Source of the DNA: Fuchsiella alkaliacetigena
Lineage (GTDB): Bacteria; Bacillota; Halanaerobiia; Halobacteroidales; Acetohalobiaceae
Length of the DNA: 64,000 bases
Assembly (NCBI RefSeq): GCF_023227765.1
Contig: NZ_JALKBZ010000007.1
Span: forward strand, 28,219-92,218
Direction: 5' to 3'
A program made the translations under genes and the position numbers. A model generated the notes under the pieces. It had not been told where the DNA came from and made no database searches. It saw only the letters and a program-made list of their open reading frames with translations. Shown here piece by piece: positions 47,081-56,291 of the stretch (the first letter of the stretch is position 1; each line of letters opens with the position of its first letter).

Positions 47081-49108
47081 CTAAATCTCCTTTGATCGCT
47101 CTTGCTCATAGCTAAAATATCTTTGTGCCAATTTTTCTACTTTAATCAACACTAACCCCAACACTGCTCCTAAAACAATCCCATTAACAGCCCTCAAACC
47201 ACTTACCCAAAAGGGAGTATGCAGATGAGAGAAAGTATTAATAATAGTGATCTGTCCCACTAAAGCTCCTAAAAGCAAATAAGCTCCGCTCTGACCCTTT
47301 CTTTGATAAAGCAAATAGATTGCCAAGATCAATAAAGGATGTCCAATTAGAAAGGCTTTAAATCTAGGTCGAATCAAAAGTAAAGCTTCCAACCAATGCC
47401 GAAAAGCTACTTCAAAATCCAAAACTGGAATTAAAGGCTGATTGCCACTGCGAACAGTATATAGTATAACCGCAAAAACAATAAAGATTAATAATAACAG
47501 GTCTTTAAAGCGTAAACAACGATTTAAATAGGCTTTAATCCGCTCCTTGATTAAAGGTAAGCTCCATTGTTCATTATTTAACCAGAAAGAATAATGGAGA
47601 TAATAACCTAAAAATATCACTAGCGGAGCAAAAAGAGCCAACTTAACCCCTCTAAACTGCCGAATATGAAGAAAGTATCTCCAGTCACTCAATGCTCCGG
47701 CTATCAGAATTCCTCCTCCTAGAGTTATAAAGTTAACTTGTAGATAAAGCTTAATTAAAGCTCTCCAACCCAACTCTTTATTCTGTCGCTCTGGGTTAAA
47801 AATATCAGCTAATAAGACAGCTACAACTGCTAAAACCGGAAAAACTAGAGCTGCTAACAAGGCTATTAACTGTCGATTTAAATTAACTGCTCCTACTCCG
47901 AATATCATTAGTGCTGCCGATAAAGATAACAATAAAAAAAGAATTACTTTTATAACCTGATTAGGCTGTCCTGGAAAGCTGCCTACCTCTAAGTAGTCTA
48001 TTAAATAAAAAAAAGCAGCCAAAATTCCCAAATTAATCAGCAACAAGGAAAGTCTACTACTGCTATACCTTTCCCCAGGCTGGGCTACTCCAATAGAATA
48101 ACCATTCTTTTCTAGGCTAGAAACTAAATCAACTATTAAGTTTTGACTAGCCTCTAAAGCTGATAGACCTTCTTTGCTTTCTAAAACAGGTCTTAAGTAT
48201 AGACTTCTAGCACCTCTTTCGCGTACGGCTCGCAAATAACGAGCTACTAATTGAAAGTTAGTTAGTTTATCAAACTCTTCCTGGTCAGCACTATGCACCC
48301 GCAAAGTAGCTAATTTTTCTGAATTAGCTAAGCTTTTAACCCCCGCCTGAGAGGTAATAAAGGATTCAATCATCCCTAAATTTAATTGATATTCTCCCAT
48401 TAACTCTTCGGTCAACTTTAACTGATCTGGATAACCCAAGGCTTCGGAACCATTAAAGATTAACTGAGAGGTAGCTTCTTTAGCCAGCTCATCTAAGCTG
48501 GCAAATTTACCTTCAATTATTTGAGGGTTTATATTATTTTCATTGCTCAGCCGAGGAACTATCTTAAAACCCAGTTCAGTAGCTAAATTAAGCTCTGCTG
48601 CTGAAAATCCTAGCTTCAAATCTAGCAGTTCTCCTTTAGAGGAGTCTAGAGCTATTAATTGTAACTCTTCATTCACTGCTACTATTCGCTGCTCTCCTAA
48701 GTGTGTGGCTATATTGTTAAGAACTCTTTCTTTAGCTGCTGGCTGCTCATAAAGTAAATAGCTCTGAGCCTTCGCGGTATCCAGTTGAGATAATACTTCT
48801 TCTTCGCTCCGCGAAAGCTGAGTTAATAAATTGATATCTAAACTGCTAAAAAGACTTATTTTTCCTCGTTCAACTAAGTCCTCTACACTTTCTTCTTTAA
48901 CTGCCAAAGAGCTTACTCCTAACTCTCTATACTCTGTTAAAGTTTGGCTCAGCTTTTCCTCTTCCAGACCTAATTTCTGCCACTGTTCTAAGTCTAGAAT
49001 CAACTCCACTTGCTGATTTTCACTCTCCAAGTGATAACGTTGATAAGCTAGAGCCCCAGCAACTAATAAAGCAACTATGATTACAGCCAGCAATGCTTTC
49101 TTATACAT
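47081..49108 (-). CDS. DUF5693 family multi-pass membrane protein
   Basis: 675 aa. One N-terminal transmembrane helix (7-23), an extracytoplasmic region to about 350 with a predicted barrel-like fold (LKVSSLAVKEESVEDL-type segments), then about eight transmembrane helices to residue 660. This matches DUF5693, commonly located next to csaB and tagA in Firmicutes. Function unknown; gene order implies wall-polymer assembly or export. Confidence 0.82.
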   Translation of the reverse strand: MYKKALLAVIIVALLVAGALAYQRYHLESENQQVELILDLEQWQKLGLEEEKLSQTLTEYRELGVSSLAVKEESVEDLVERGKISLFSSLDINLLTQLSRSEEEVLSQLDTAKAQSYLLYEQPAAKERVLNNIATHLGEQRIVAVNEELQLIALDSSKGELLDLKLGFSAAELNLATELGFKIVPRLSNENNINPQIIEGKFASLDELAKEATSQLIFNGSEALGYPDQLKLTEELMGEYQLNLGMIESFITSQAGVKSLANSEKLATLRVHSADQEEFDKLTNFQLVARYLRAVRERGARSLYLRPVLESKEGLSALEASQNLIVDLVSSLEKNGYSIGVAQPGERYSSSRLSLLLINLGILAAFFYLIDYLEVGSFPGQPNQVIKVILFLLLSLSAALMIFGVGAVNLNRQLIALLAALVFPVLAVVAVLLADIFNPERQNKELGWRALIKLYLQVNFITLGGGILIAGALSDWRYFLHIRQFRGVKLALFAPLVIFLGYYLHYSFWLNNEQWSLPLIKERIKAYLNRCLRFKDLLLLIFIVFAVILYTVRSGNQPLIPVLDFEVAFRHWLEALLLIRPRFKAFLIGHPLLILAIYLLYQRKGQSGAYLLLGALVGQITIINTFSHLHTPFWVSGLRAVNGIVLGAVLGLVLIKVEKLAQRYFSYEQERSKEI

Positions 49109-49139
49109 CGACCTAACCTCCAGTTAGCAAAAATATAAA

Positions 49140-49853
49140 TTAATAGCGCTCTTCTCCACTCAGAATTAGTAAATTATCCTTTTCTACTCTAATCTCTTCC
49201 ATTTCTAAAGGAATCGGCAAAGCTAATTTTGCTAAATCTAAAGAAAAGCCTACTTCTTCTCTTAACTGTTCAACTAACTCCTCTGAAACCAACATCTCCC
49301 CTACCATCAGCTCACCTGGATGAAAAACTAAACTATTTTCAGCAGTTAATTCAAAATTACCGGCTAACTTCAGCTCTAAATGAGTGCCAAGCAAAGGGAA
49401 ATCCCCTCTGAGCACTGCTTCGCGAGGCGGGCCCAAACGAAGCCGTAAGTTATCTATATTTTCTATTTTAGCTGCTAAATAATTCTCCAAATCTCGAGCT
49501 GTAACTACCATTTTTAAAAACTCTTGTTCAGCTTGAAGCTCTCTAAATTGCTCCAATTGACCGAGGTCTAAGTATAGATTACTAAGCTCAGCTTCCAAAG
49601 TAGCTATCTGCAAACCGGCTAAATCAAGCTGCTCACCTTTAACATCTACGCTCTGAAAATGTCCTCTTAACATCAATAAAGCCGGCCAAGACTTAGCCTC
49701 AACCTCCAAGGACTCAAAGTCTGCTTCAGCTAATAGGGCCCGCTCCAAACGATAGGAAAAATACCTAGGTAAGAGCAATTGACTAGCCATTAAAGCTATT
49801 AACAACAAAACTATAAGCAACCCCAAGCTCTTTTTCACAAATTTTAACCTCAC
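49140..49853 (-). CDS. DUF2993 (LmeA-like) family protein
   Basis: 237 aa. An N-terminal membrane anchor (about 9-28) and a body with repeated strand patterns (LLMLRGHFQSVDVKGEQLDLAGLQIATLEAELSNLYLDLGQL), the DUF2993 pattern. Members bind or carry lipids in actinobacteria; the Firmicute role is unknown. Its GTG start overlaps the prfB stop in GTGA, so translation is coupled. Confidence 0.75.
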   Translation of the reverse strand: MRLKFVKKSLGLLIVLLLIALMASQLLLPRYFSYRLERALLAEADFESLEVEAKSWPALLMLRGHFQSVDVKGEQLDLAGLQIATLEAELSNLYLDLGQLEQFRELQAEQEFLKMVVTARDLENYLAAKIENIDNLRLRLGPPREAVLRGDFPLLGTHLELKLAGNFELTAENSLVFHPGELMVGEMLVSEELVEQLREEVGFSLDLAKLALPIPLEMEEIRVEKDNLLILSGEERY

Positions 49854-50948
49854 TTTACTTTCTTTTTCAAGTAAGCCTCAATCAACTCCTCTAAGTCTCC
49901 ATCCATCACTGCTTCGGTCTTAGTCACCTCTAAATCGGTACGATGATCCTTAATTAGCTGATAAGGATGGAAAATATAAGAACGAATTTGACTTCCCCAA
50001 GCAATCTCTTTCTTTTCACCGCGAATTTCCGATAACTTTTCGGCCTGCTGTTCCTGTAAATAATCAAAAAGCTGTGATTTCAAAATCCGCATAGCTTTAC
50101 GACGATTTTTATGCTGAGAACGCTGACTCTGACACTGAACTACTATTCCAGTAGGCTGATGAGTAATCCTTACTGCAGAATCAGTAGTATTTACGTGTTG
50201 GCCTCCAGCCCCGCTAGCCCTAAAGGTTTCTGTCTTCAAATCCTTTTCATCGATATCGATTTCTAACTCTTCATCTATTTCCGGAATAACGTCCACTGAA
50301 GCAAAAGAAGTATGACGTCGACTAGAAGAATCATAGGGAGAGATACGCACCAGACGATGAACTCCCTTTTCCGATTGTAAATAGCCATAGGCATAGGGCC
50401 CGTTAACCTGCAAAGTAGCACTCTTAATTCCAGCTTCTTCTCCCGGCATTAATTCTAATAGTTCTAGTTGATAATCATTTTGCTCGGCCCATCGCTTATA
50501 CATCCTGAATAACATCTCCGCCCAATCCTGAGAGTCTATTCCCCCAGCTCCTGGATTAATGGCTAATATAGCATTATTTTGATCATATTCGCCCTGTAAA
50601 AGAGCCTTAAGTTCTAATTTTTCAATTTTTGCTTCTAATCCCTCTACTTCTGCTTCAATCTCTGCAATTACCGCTGGCTCTTCCTCTTCCTGACCTAACT
50701 CCAAAAGCACCTCTAATTCTTCTAAGCTCTCAGCTAAGTCCGCAAAACTCTGTATCTTATTCTTAAGTGCACTTTTCTGCTGCGCAAGCTGTTGAGCCTC
50801 TTCGCTATCGTCCCAAAAACCCGGCTCTGTCATCTGTTGCTCTAACTCTTCGTGTTGAGCAACTAGATTTTCATAGTCAAAGAGAGACCCTCAGTTCTGA
50901 TAATTTATCTTTTAATTCTGTTAAACAGTCTTCTACTTCTATAAACAC
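49850..50948 (-). CDS. prfB: Peptide chain release factor 2, with programmed +1 frameshift
   Basis: Expected product 365 aa. Translation starts at GTG 50948 (AAGGAGG upstream), reads 23 codons to CTT at 50882-50880, meets an in-frame TGA at 50879-50877, and continues in the +1 frame from GAC at 50878. The main frame contains the GGQ loop (GAGGQHVNTTDSAVRITH) and the SPYDSSSRRHTSFASVDV region. RF2 releases peptides at UGA and UAA; shortage of RF2 favours the frameshift, so it regulates itself. Continues into the DUF2993 gene. Confidence 0.95.
50876..50891 (-). promoter_or_regulatory. prfB: RF2 frameshift site
   Basis: Minus-strand reading AGG GTC TCT CTT TGA C: the slippery CTT, the UGA stop and the following C are the conserved RF2 signal. 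AGGGTC upstream acts as the internal Shine-Dalgarno-like stimulator, weaker than the AGGGGG of Escherichia coli. Confidence 0.95.
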
Positions 50949-50965
50949 ACTCAATTCCTCCTTAA

Positions 50966-51148
50966 AAAACATAAGATCAAAACCTATTGACGCTGACTAA
51001 AATCTGACTAAGTTCTGACCCGATCTTAAAACATAAGTTCAAAAAAATTATTTAATGGTTTAACTAGATTTTAAAGCTTTTTAAGGTTTAGTCAGATTTT
51101 GTCAGAACTTAGTCAGCGTCAGATTTGCTTTTGAACTTGAATTTTATT
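50966..51148. repeat. Intergenic repeat element, copy G (compact, both arms intact)
   Basis: Left arm from 50989 (GACGCTGACTAAAATCTGAC, TAAGTTCTGAC); right arm 51091-51120 ending GTCAGAACTTAGTCAGCGTC. Loop of about 70 bases. The right side continues TTGAACTTGAATTTTATTC up to the secA stop; the left side begins beside the prfB ribosome-binding site. Confidence 0.85.
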
Positions 51149-53743
51149 CTACCTACCACAACACCGCTTATATTTATCACCACTACCACAAGAACAAGGA
51201 TCATTACGCCCTGGTTCTTCCTCTTTAACCACCGGCTGAGGCTTTTCATCGCTCTGAGCTTGCTTCTGTGACTGGCTTCTAGCTGTACTAGGTTGAGCTT
51301 GGCGTTGAGCCTCAACTGCCTCATAAGCAGTAGGAACCTCTTCTCTTCCTACTTCAATAGGCTTCTTCCTACCCTCTACTTCTCCGGAAACCAGCTCAAC
51401 TCTAAAGATATACTTAACTATATCCTCGCGAATAGTAGCTACCATATTCTGAAACATATCATAAGCTTCCTGTTTATACTCTACTAAAGGATCACGTTGT
51501 CCATAGGCTCGCAAACCAATTCCCTGACGCAGATCGTCCATAGCGTGTAAGTGATCCATCCATTTTTGATCTACAATCTTCAACATCACTATTTTTTCTA
51601 GTCTGCGCATCATTTCAGAACTAACCTCTTCTTCTCGAGCTTCATAGTTTTCACGAGCTAATTCCAATAATCTTTCTCGCAAAGCTCCTCGACCATAATC
51701 TTTTATTTCAGCCGCCGTTAAATCGCCTTCCTGTAAGAAAAGAGTCTGAGCATAGTTAATTAAACCTTCTAAATCCCACTCTTCATGGTGTACATCTTCA
51801 TTTACATAGATCTCCATCATCTCATCGACTAATCTTTCGATCATGCCCATAATCTTTTCTTTAAGATCATCGCCTTCTAAAATCTGTCGGCGCTGACGAT
51901 AAATAATTTTACGTTGTTGATTCATTACGTTATCATACTCTAGAACCTGTTTTCTAATATCGAAGTTCTTAGACTCTACTTTCTTTTGAGCATTCTCTAA
52001 GGCTTTACTAATCAAGGAATGTTCAATAGGCTGATCCTCATCTAAGCCTAAAGTATCCATCATCCCGCCGATCTTATCGGAACCAAAGAGCCGCATCAAC
52101 TCATCCTCTAAGGAAACATAGAACTGTGAAACTCCTGGTGAACCCTGGCGGCCGGTTCGACCTCGTAGCTGATTATCAATCCTTCTACTTTCGTGACGCT
52201 CAGTCCCGATTACATAAAGTCCACCTCGCTCTTCTACTCCTTCGCCTAAGACAATATCGGTACCCCGACCGGCCATATTAGTAGCTATAGTTACCGACTT
52301 TAACTGACCAGCCTTTTTAACAATCTCGGCTTCTCTTTCGTGGTGTTTAGCATTAAGTACATCGTGGGGAATCCTTTCTTTTTTCAAGCGTCGACTTAAC
52401 TTTTCAGATTCCTCAATTGATCTTGTTCCCACTAACACCGGCTGTCCTCGCTGATAGGACTCCTTAATATCCTCTACTACAGCTCTGAACTTAGCCTCTT
52501 CAGTTTTATAAATTACATCCTCTCGGTCTTCACGAATCATTGGCTCATTAGTAGGCACTACTACTACCTCTAAATCATAGATTTCTCTAAACTCCTCAGC
52601 TTCGGTAACTGCTGTTCCCGTCATTCCCGCTAATTTATCATACATTCTAAAGAAGTTCTGAAAAGTGATACTAGCTAAGGTCTGAGTTTCTCTTTTAACC
52701 TTAACCCCTTCTTTAGCCTCAATTGCCTGATGGAGCCCTGAACCAAATCTACGTCCAGTCATCAACCGTCCAGTAAACTCATCAACGATATGCACTTCCC
52801 CGTCCTTGACGATATAGTCCTGATCCTTTTTCATCAAGACCTGAGCCTTTAAGGCCTGCTGCAAGTGATGGTTTAAGTCTAAATTTTCATCCTGATACAG
52901 ATTCTCTATTCCTAACATCCGTTCTACCTTAGCAATTCCTTCTTCGGTCATTAATACGTTGTTAGCCTTTTCATCTACTTCATAGTCCTCTTCTTCCTTT
53001 AAACGAGGAGCTATCTTAGCAAACTTGCGATATAATTTAGGTGAAGTTTCTGAGGGCCCGGAGATAATTAAAGGAGTCCTAGCCTCATCAATTAAAATAC
53101 TATCCACCTCATCTAAAATAGCAAAGTTCAATTCTCGCTGACAGAGATCTTCCTGACGAGTAGCCATATTATCCCGAAGATAATCAAAACCAAACTGGTT
53201 GTTAGTTCCATAAAGAATATCGGCCTGATAAGCTTCACGACGTGCTTCCTTATCCAGTCCATCGTAAATTACTCCTACCTCTAGGCCCAAGAATTCATAA
53301 ATCTGGCCCATCCATTCACTATCTCTTTTAGCTAGATAGTCATTAACGGTAACAATATGCACTCCCTGACCTGTTAAAGCATTGAGATAGGCCGGCAAAG
53401 TAGCAGCTAAGGTCTTCCCTTCACCAGTCTTCATCTCGGCTATCTTACCTTCATGGAGTACAATACCTCCTATCAACTGTACATCGTAATGACGAAAACC
53501 TTCCTCGGTAGCCCGCTGTGAAACTTCTCTAACTACCGCAAAGGCTTCTGGCAATAAATCGTCTAAGCTCTCCCCAGCCTCCAGTCTATCCTTAAACTCA
53601 TCCGTTTTAGCCTTCAGCTGGGCATCAGTTAACTGCTGAACTTCTGGCTCTAAACTATTAATCTGATCTACAATCGGCTGTATTCTCTCCAACTCTTTTT
53701 CATTGGGATCTTTAAATATTAATTCTTTTAAAAAACCTAACAT
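51149..53743 (-). CDS. secA: Preprotein translocase ATPase SecA
   Basis: 864 aa. Walker [51 protein letters not shown], and a C-terminal SEC-C zinc motif ([17 protein letters not shown]) that binds SecB or ribosomes. It drives export through SecYEG. Complete. Upstream of prfB as in many Firmicutes, but here a repeat element separates the two. Confidence 0.97.
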   Translation of the reverse strand: MLGFLKELIFKDPNEKELERIQPIVDQINSLEPEVQQLTDAQLKAKTDEFKDRLEAGESLDDLLPEAFAVVREVSQRATEEGFRHYDVQLIGGIVLHEGKIAEMKTGEGKTLAATLPAYLNALTGQGVHIVTVNDYLAKRDSEWMGQIYEFLGLEVGVIYDGLDKEARREAYQADILYGTNNQFGFDYLRDNMATRQEDLCQRELNFAILDEVDSILIDEARTPLIISGPSETSPKLYRKFAKIAPRLKEEEDYEVDEKANNVLMTEEGIAKVERMLGIENLYQDENLDLNHHLQQALKAQVLMKKDQDYIVKDGEVHIVDEFTGRLMTGRRFGSGLHQAIEAKEGVKVKRETQTLASITFQNFFRMYDKLAGMTGTAVTEAEEFREIYDLEVVVVPTNEPMIREDREDVIYKTEEAKFRAVVEDIKESYQRGQPVLVGTRSIEESEKLSRRLKKERIPHDVLNAKHHEREAEIVKKAGQLKSVTIATNMAGRGTDIVLGEGVEERGGLYVIGTERHESRRIDNQLRGRTGRQGSPGVSQFYVSLEDELMRLFGSDKIGGMMDTLGLDEDQPIEHSLISKALENAQKKVESKNFDIRKQVLEYDNVMNQQRKIIYRQRRQILEGDDLKEKIMGMIERLVDEMMEIYVNEDVHHEEWDLEGLINYAQTLFLQEGDLTAAEIKDYGRGALRERLLELARENYEAREEEVSSEMMRRLEKIVMLKIVDQKWMDHLHAMDDLRQGIGLRAYGQRDPLVEYKQEAYDMFQNMVATIREDIVKYIFRVELVSGEVEGRKKPIEVGREEVPTAYEAVEAQRQAQPSTARSQSQKQAQSDEKPQPVVKEEEPGRNDPCSCGSGDKYKRCCGR

Positions 53744-53806
53744 TACTTAACCACCCTTTTAATTATTTATATTTAACCAAACAATCTCATCCACAATCAC
53801 CTTTAA

Positions 53807-53835
53807 ATTATATCATTCAAGCTTAAGTATAGCAA
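53807..53835 (-). promoter_or_regulatory. secA: Promoter of secA
   Basis: On the minus strand TTGCTA (53835-53830), 17 bases, then TATAAT (53812-53807), preceded by TG two bases upstream (extended -10). Transcription would start near 53,800, about 57 bases before the secA ATG. Confidence 0.6.
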
Positions 53836-53851
53836 ATCTTAAGACTAAAAA

Positions 53852-53889
53852 AGACTAGCCTAAGTCTTAGTTTTGACTAGGCTAGCCTT
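53852..53889 (-). terminator. Terminator of hpf
   Basis: AAGGCTAGCCTAGTC on the minus strand pairs with GACTTAGGCTAGTCTT around a short T-rich loop, then TTTTTAG. It lies 17 bases past the hpf stop and upstream of the secA promoter. Confidence 0.75.
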
Positions 53890-53905
53890 GCTTAATCTGC
53901 AATTT

Positions 53906-54469
53906 TTAATTCAAAGTAGGTTCAATCAAGCCATAATCACCGTTTTTACGCTTATAAACTACATTTACTTCTTCAGTGCCCGCATTAAAGAAAACAAAAA
54001 AGTCATGATCTAAAAGTTCCATCTGCATTACCGCTTCCTCTACTGGCATAGGCTTCATAGCAAACTGCTTAGTTCTAACTATCTTCGGTTCTTCAAAGGC
54101 ATCGTCATCATCCAGCATATAATCATTATCAGCCTTCCGTCCACCCTGCTTTTTAAGTTTTCTTCTCTGCTCATGAATCTTACGATTTATTTTAGTCTTG
54201 TACTTACGGGTTTGACGCTCAAGTTTATCTATCACTCCATCAATAGAGGCATACATATCCCCAGTAACTTCTTCCCCTCTGAGCATTAAACCATCAATAT
54301 GTACAGTTACTTCTACAATATGTCTTTCTTTTTCTACCTCCAATGATATATGGGCTTCAATAGCTGGTACATCATCAAAGTATCTCTCTAACTTACCGAC
54401 CTTTTCTTCTACATACTCCCTTAAAGCATCGGTAATCTCAATATTCTTGCCTCGAATTATAAATTTCAT
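53906..54469 (-). CDS. hpf: Ribosome hibernation-promoting factor, long form
   Basis: 187 aa, long-form HPF/RaiA. The N-terminal domain (1-100) has FIIRGKNIEITDALREYVEEKVGKLERYF and KINRKIHE. A linker of about 30 residues leads to the C-terminal dimerisation domain (VRTKQFAMKPMPVEEAVMQMELLDHDFFVFFNAGTEEVNVVYKRKNGDYGLIEP). It joins 70S ribosomes into inactive 100S dimers in stationary phase. Downstream of the cold-shock gene and the structured RNA at 55.0-55.3 kb. Confidence 0.96.
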   Translation of the reverse strand: MKFIIRGKNIEITDALREYVEEKVGKLERYFDDVPAIEAHISLEVEKERHIVEVTVHIDGLMLRGEEVTGDMYASIDGVIDKLERQTRKYKTKINRKIHEQRRKLKKQGGRKADNDYMLDDDDAFEEPKIVRTKQFAMKPMPVEEAVMQMELLDHDFFVFFNAGTEEVNVVYKRKNGDYGLIEPTLN

Positions 54470-54589
54470 AGTTGATCAGCCCCCTTTTATAACAGTATAC
54501 TATAAATATTCTCGATAACTAAATATTTTCCTGCCAAAATCTATCTAATTTTCTTAGTTATAGTCTATCCAAAATTGAAAATAAACATT

Positions 54590-54619
54590 AAAAAAAGCCC
54601 TAGTTTTAAACTAGGGCCC
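54590..54619 (-). terminator. Terminator of the cold-shock gene
   Basis: Minus-strand GGGCCCTAGTTTAAAACTAGGGC followed by seven T: a strong intrinsic terminator about 60 bases past the stop. So hpf must have its own promoter or rely on read-through. The only intergenic GGGCCC except one at 60,289. Confidence 0.9.
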
Positions 54620-54680
54620 TTTGAAAATCGTTGCCAAGAACGCTTAAAATAAATCTATCTATATAAATAAATAATTTATT

Positions 54681-54884
54681 TTATATCTTAACAACATTTG
54701 CAGCTTGAGGACCTCTGTCGCCCTCTACAATTTCAAACTCAACTTCTTGTCCATCTTCTAATGTTTTAAAGCCTTCTTCTTCAATTGCTGAAAAGTGCAC
54801 AAATACATCGTCACCCTCTTCTCTTTCAATAAAACCATAGCCTTTCTTTGCATCAAACCACTTTACTGTTCCTGTTAATACCAC
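54681..54884 (-). CDS. Cold-shock protein (CspA family)
   Basis: 67 aa from GTG 54884, the standard length. [36 protein letters not shown] carries RNP1 (KGYGFIE) and RNP2 (DVFVHF). AAGGAGG is eight bases upstream of this GTG; the longer frame to 54944 adds 20 residues foreign to the family. A single-stranded nucleic-acid-binding chaperone. The leader is about 75 bases and has a palindrome inside its promoter. Confidence 0.95.
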   Translation of the reverse strand: MVLTGTVKWFDAKKGYGFIEREEGDDVFVHFSAIEEEGFKTLEDGQEVEFEIVEGDRGPQAANVVKI

Positions 54885-54956
54885 TGTACATTCCTCCTTA
54901 AGTAAAAATAATTCCAGAGACTCGGCTTTGAATTTGAGCCTCAACTTACATTTCTA

Positions 54957-54985
54957 AATATATCACAAAGAATATTCTTTGTCAA
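54957..54985 (-). promoter_or_regulatory. Cold-shock gene promoter with palindromic operator in its spacer
   Basis: Minus strand: consensus TTGACA (54985-54980), exactly 17 bases, TATATT (54962-54957). The spacer region is filled by a 16-bp perfect palindrome CAAAGAATATTCTTTG at 54966-54981, which overlaps the end of the -35 box. A protein bound there would block RNA polymerase. The palindrome matches no operator I know. Confidence 0.75.
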
Positions 54986-54998
54986 GCACTAAGTTAGA

Positions 54999-55270
54999 GA
55001 ATATTTACTTAGCTGACCTGGTCTTTGCCCCCACACTCGCCTGCTGACAGCTTCGCTCAAGGGTTTACCTTCCCACTACTACTGCTCTCCAATCTTGGTC
55101 TAGTTAATCAAGTTCAGACTATTATGTACTGAATCCTTAACTATAACTCCGATTAGGCAGGACTTACTTCTAAGCCGCACCATGCTCAGTAATCATTTTG
55201 ATTACCTTAAGTGGATCGTTTTGCCTGCGACTGGCGTCGATTTTCAACCACAGACCTAAGTAAATATTCA
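54999..55270 (-). ncRNA. Large structured RNA, raiA-motif candidate
   Basis: About 270 bases without an ORF, GC-richer than the flanks, between cold-shock gene and larC. Ends pair perfectly: GAATATTTACTTAG (minus, from 55269) with CTAAGTAAATATTC (to 54999). Inside, GTGG...CCAC with ATCG...CGAT, a GTAATCA-AAA-TGATTAC hairpin, CTTA-GAAG-TAAG, and GGTCT with AGACC near the ends. A promoter places the 5' end at the outer stem. Position upstream of the csp-hpf (raiA homologue) genes fits the raiA motif known from Firmicutes; identity is my inference. Confidence 0.65.
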
Positions 55271-55278
55271 TTGTTTAT

Positions 55279-55307
55279 ATTATACTTTGCTTTTAAGAAA
55301 AAAACAA
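55279..55307 (-). promoter_or_regulatory. Promoter of the structured RNA
   Basis: Minus strand TTGTTT (55307-55302), 17 bases, TATAAT (55284-55279). The predicted start, about 55,272, falls two or three bases before the outer stem of the RNA, which supports independent transcription. Confidence 0.7.
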
Positions 55308-55530
55308 GTTGAATTTTGAGAAATCGCAAATTAAGTTCAAAAGCAATTTGACGCTGACTAAGTTCTGACAAAAATCTGACTAAAACGTACAAGATTAAAA
55401 ACAAAGATACTTAAATATCTTAAGCTCTTAATGCACTAATCTTTTAGTCTGAACTTAGTCGGACTTTAGTCAGCGTCTAATAGAATTTAAACTTGAACTT
55501 ATGTTTTTATTTATCCTCTATCATCTATCA
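55308..55530. repeat. Intergenic repeat element, copy H, running into larC
   Basis: Left arm 55350-55384 (GACGCTGACTAAGTTCTGAC, AAAAATCTGACTAAA); right arm 55446-55477 ending GGACTTTAGTCAGCGTC. Outer module ATCCTCTATCATCTATCATT at 55513-55532 spans the larC stop codon. With the RNA element it accounts for the whole gap between the cold-shock gene and larC. Confidence 0.85.
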
Positions 55531-56255
55531 TTTGCTCTTAATAAACCTCCAATACTAATCCGCAATAGATTAGGAATCTCTAAATCTCTACTCCCAGCTC
55601 CATAGCCTATGCTTTCAATCCTCATCAAAGGCAGATCTCCAAACTGCTCAGCTAAAGTAGTAATAATAGCTGCTCCGGTGGGAGTTACCAGCTCACTCTC
55701 AATCCCTGTAGAATAAATAGGGACTCCTTGCAATAACTCCAGCGTAGCTGGCGCCGGAATAGGCAATCGACCGTGAGCACAGTCTACAAAACCTCGACCA
55801 GTATGGACTCGGGAACAATGAATAGCCTCGATTCCTAAATGCTGAATCCCAATTACCGCTCCTACAATATCTATAATCGCATCTATAGCTCCCACTTCGT
55901 GAAAGTGAATCTCTTCTGGAGTGGTATTATGTATCTTAGCCTCAGCCTCTGCTAAGCGTTGGAAGATCTTTAAGCTTTGCTCCTGAATAGTATCATCAAG
56001 CTGGCTAGTAGTGATTATCTTTCTTATATCAGCTAAGTCACGAGCAGGAGAGTTATCTTCCGCGGTCTTTACTTCTACATAGCTGCCGCTGACTCCCTTT
56101 TTAACTGTCTTTTCTACTTCTAGAGTATAGTTCTTTAATCCCAACTTTTTTAACTCTGCTGCTAAGTTTGATAGTTCCAGCCCAGCATCCAATAAAGCTC
56201 CCAAAATCATATTACCACTAATTCCTGAAAATATATGGAAATAGGCTATCTGCAT
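55521..56255 (-). CDS. larC: Nickel pincer cofactor protein LarC, N-terminal part only
   Basis: 244 aa; full LarC is about 400. It has YFHIFSGISGNMILGALLDAG, EIHFHEVGAIDAIIDIVGA, CSRVHTGRGFVDCAHGRLPIPAPATLELL and TPTGAAIITTLA, ending GYGAGSRDLEIPNLLRISIGGLLRANDR. This is the larC1 portion; the CTP-dependent C-terminal domain that completes nickel insertion is absent. The final codons and stop lie in the repeat module of copy H. No larC2 frame is visible downstream, so this is a truncated gene, not a frameshifted one. Confidence 0.85.
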   Translation of the reverse strand: MQIAYFHIFSGISGNMILGALLDAGLELSNLAAELKKLGLKNYTLEVEKTVKKGVSGSYVEVKTAEDNSPARDLADIRKIITTSQLDDTIQEQSLKIFQRLAEAEAKIHNTTPEEIHFHEVGAIDAIIDIVGAVIGIQHLGIEAIHCSRVHTGRGFVDCAHGRLPIPAPATLELLQGVPIYSTGIESELVTPTGAAIITTLAEQFGDLPLMRIESIGYGAGSRDLEIPNLLRISIGGLLRANDR

Positions 56256-56291
56256 TCAAAACCACTACCTTCTGTTAGTCCAAAAATTTTC

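Noticed and set aside
51109..51324. 71-codon frame at the end of secA
   Set aside because: It is an out-of-frame shadow of the low-complexity secA C-terminus and runs into the repeat arm.
54990..55270. 6S RNA as the identity of the structured RNA
   Set aside because: 6S RNA is a long rod with a central bubble; this element has a multibranched layout with several independent hairpins.
55207..55404. 65-codon minus-strand frame over the structured RNA
   Set aside because: It begins inside a repeat arm, lacks a ribosome-binding site, and overlaps the promoter and 5' end of the structured RNA.
55260..55521. Programmed frameshift joining larC1 to a downstream larC2
   Set aside because: The downstream DNA is repeat and structured RNA; none of the frames encodes the LarC C-terminal domain.
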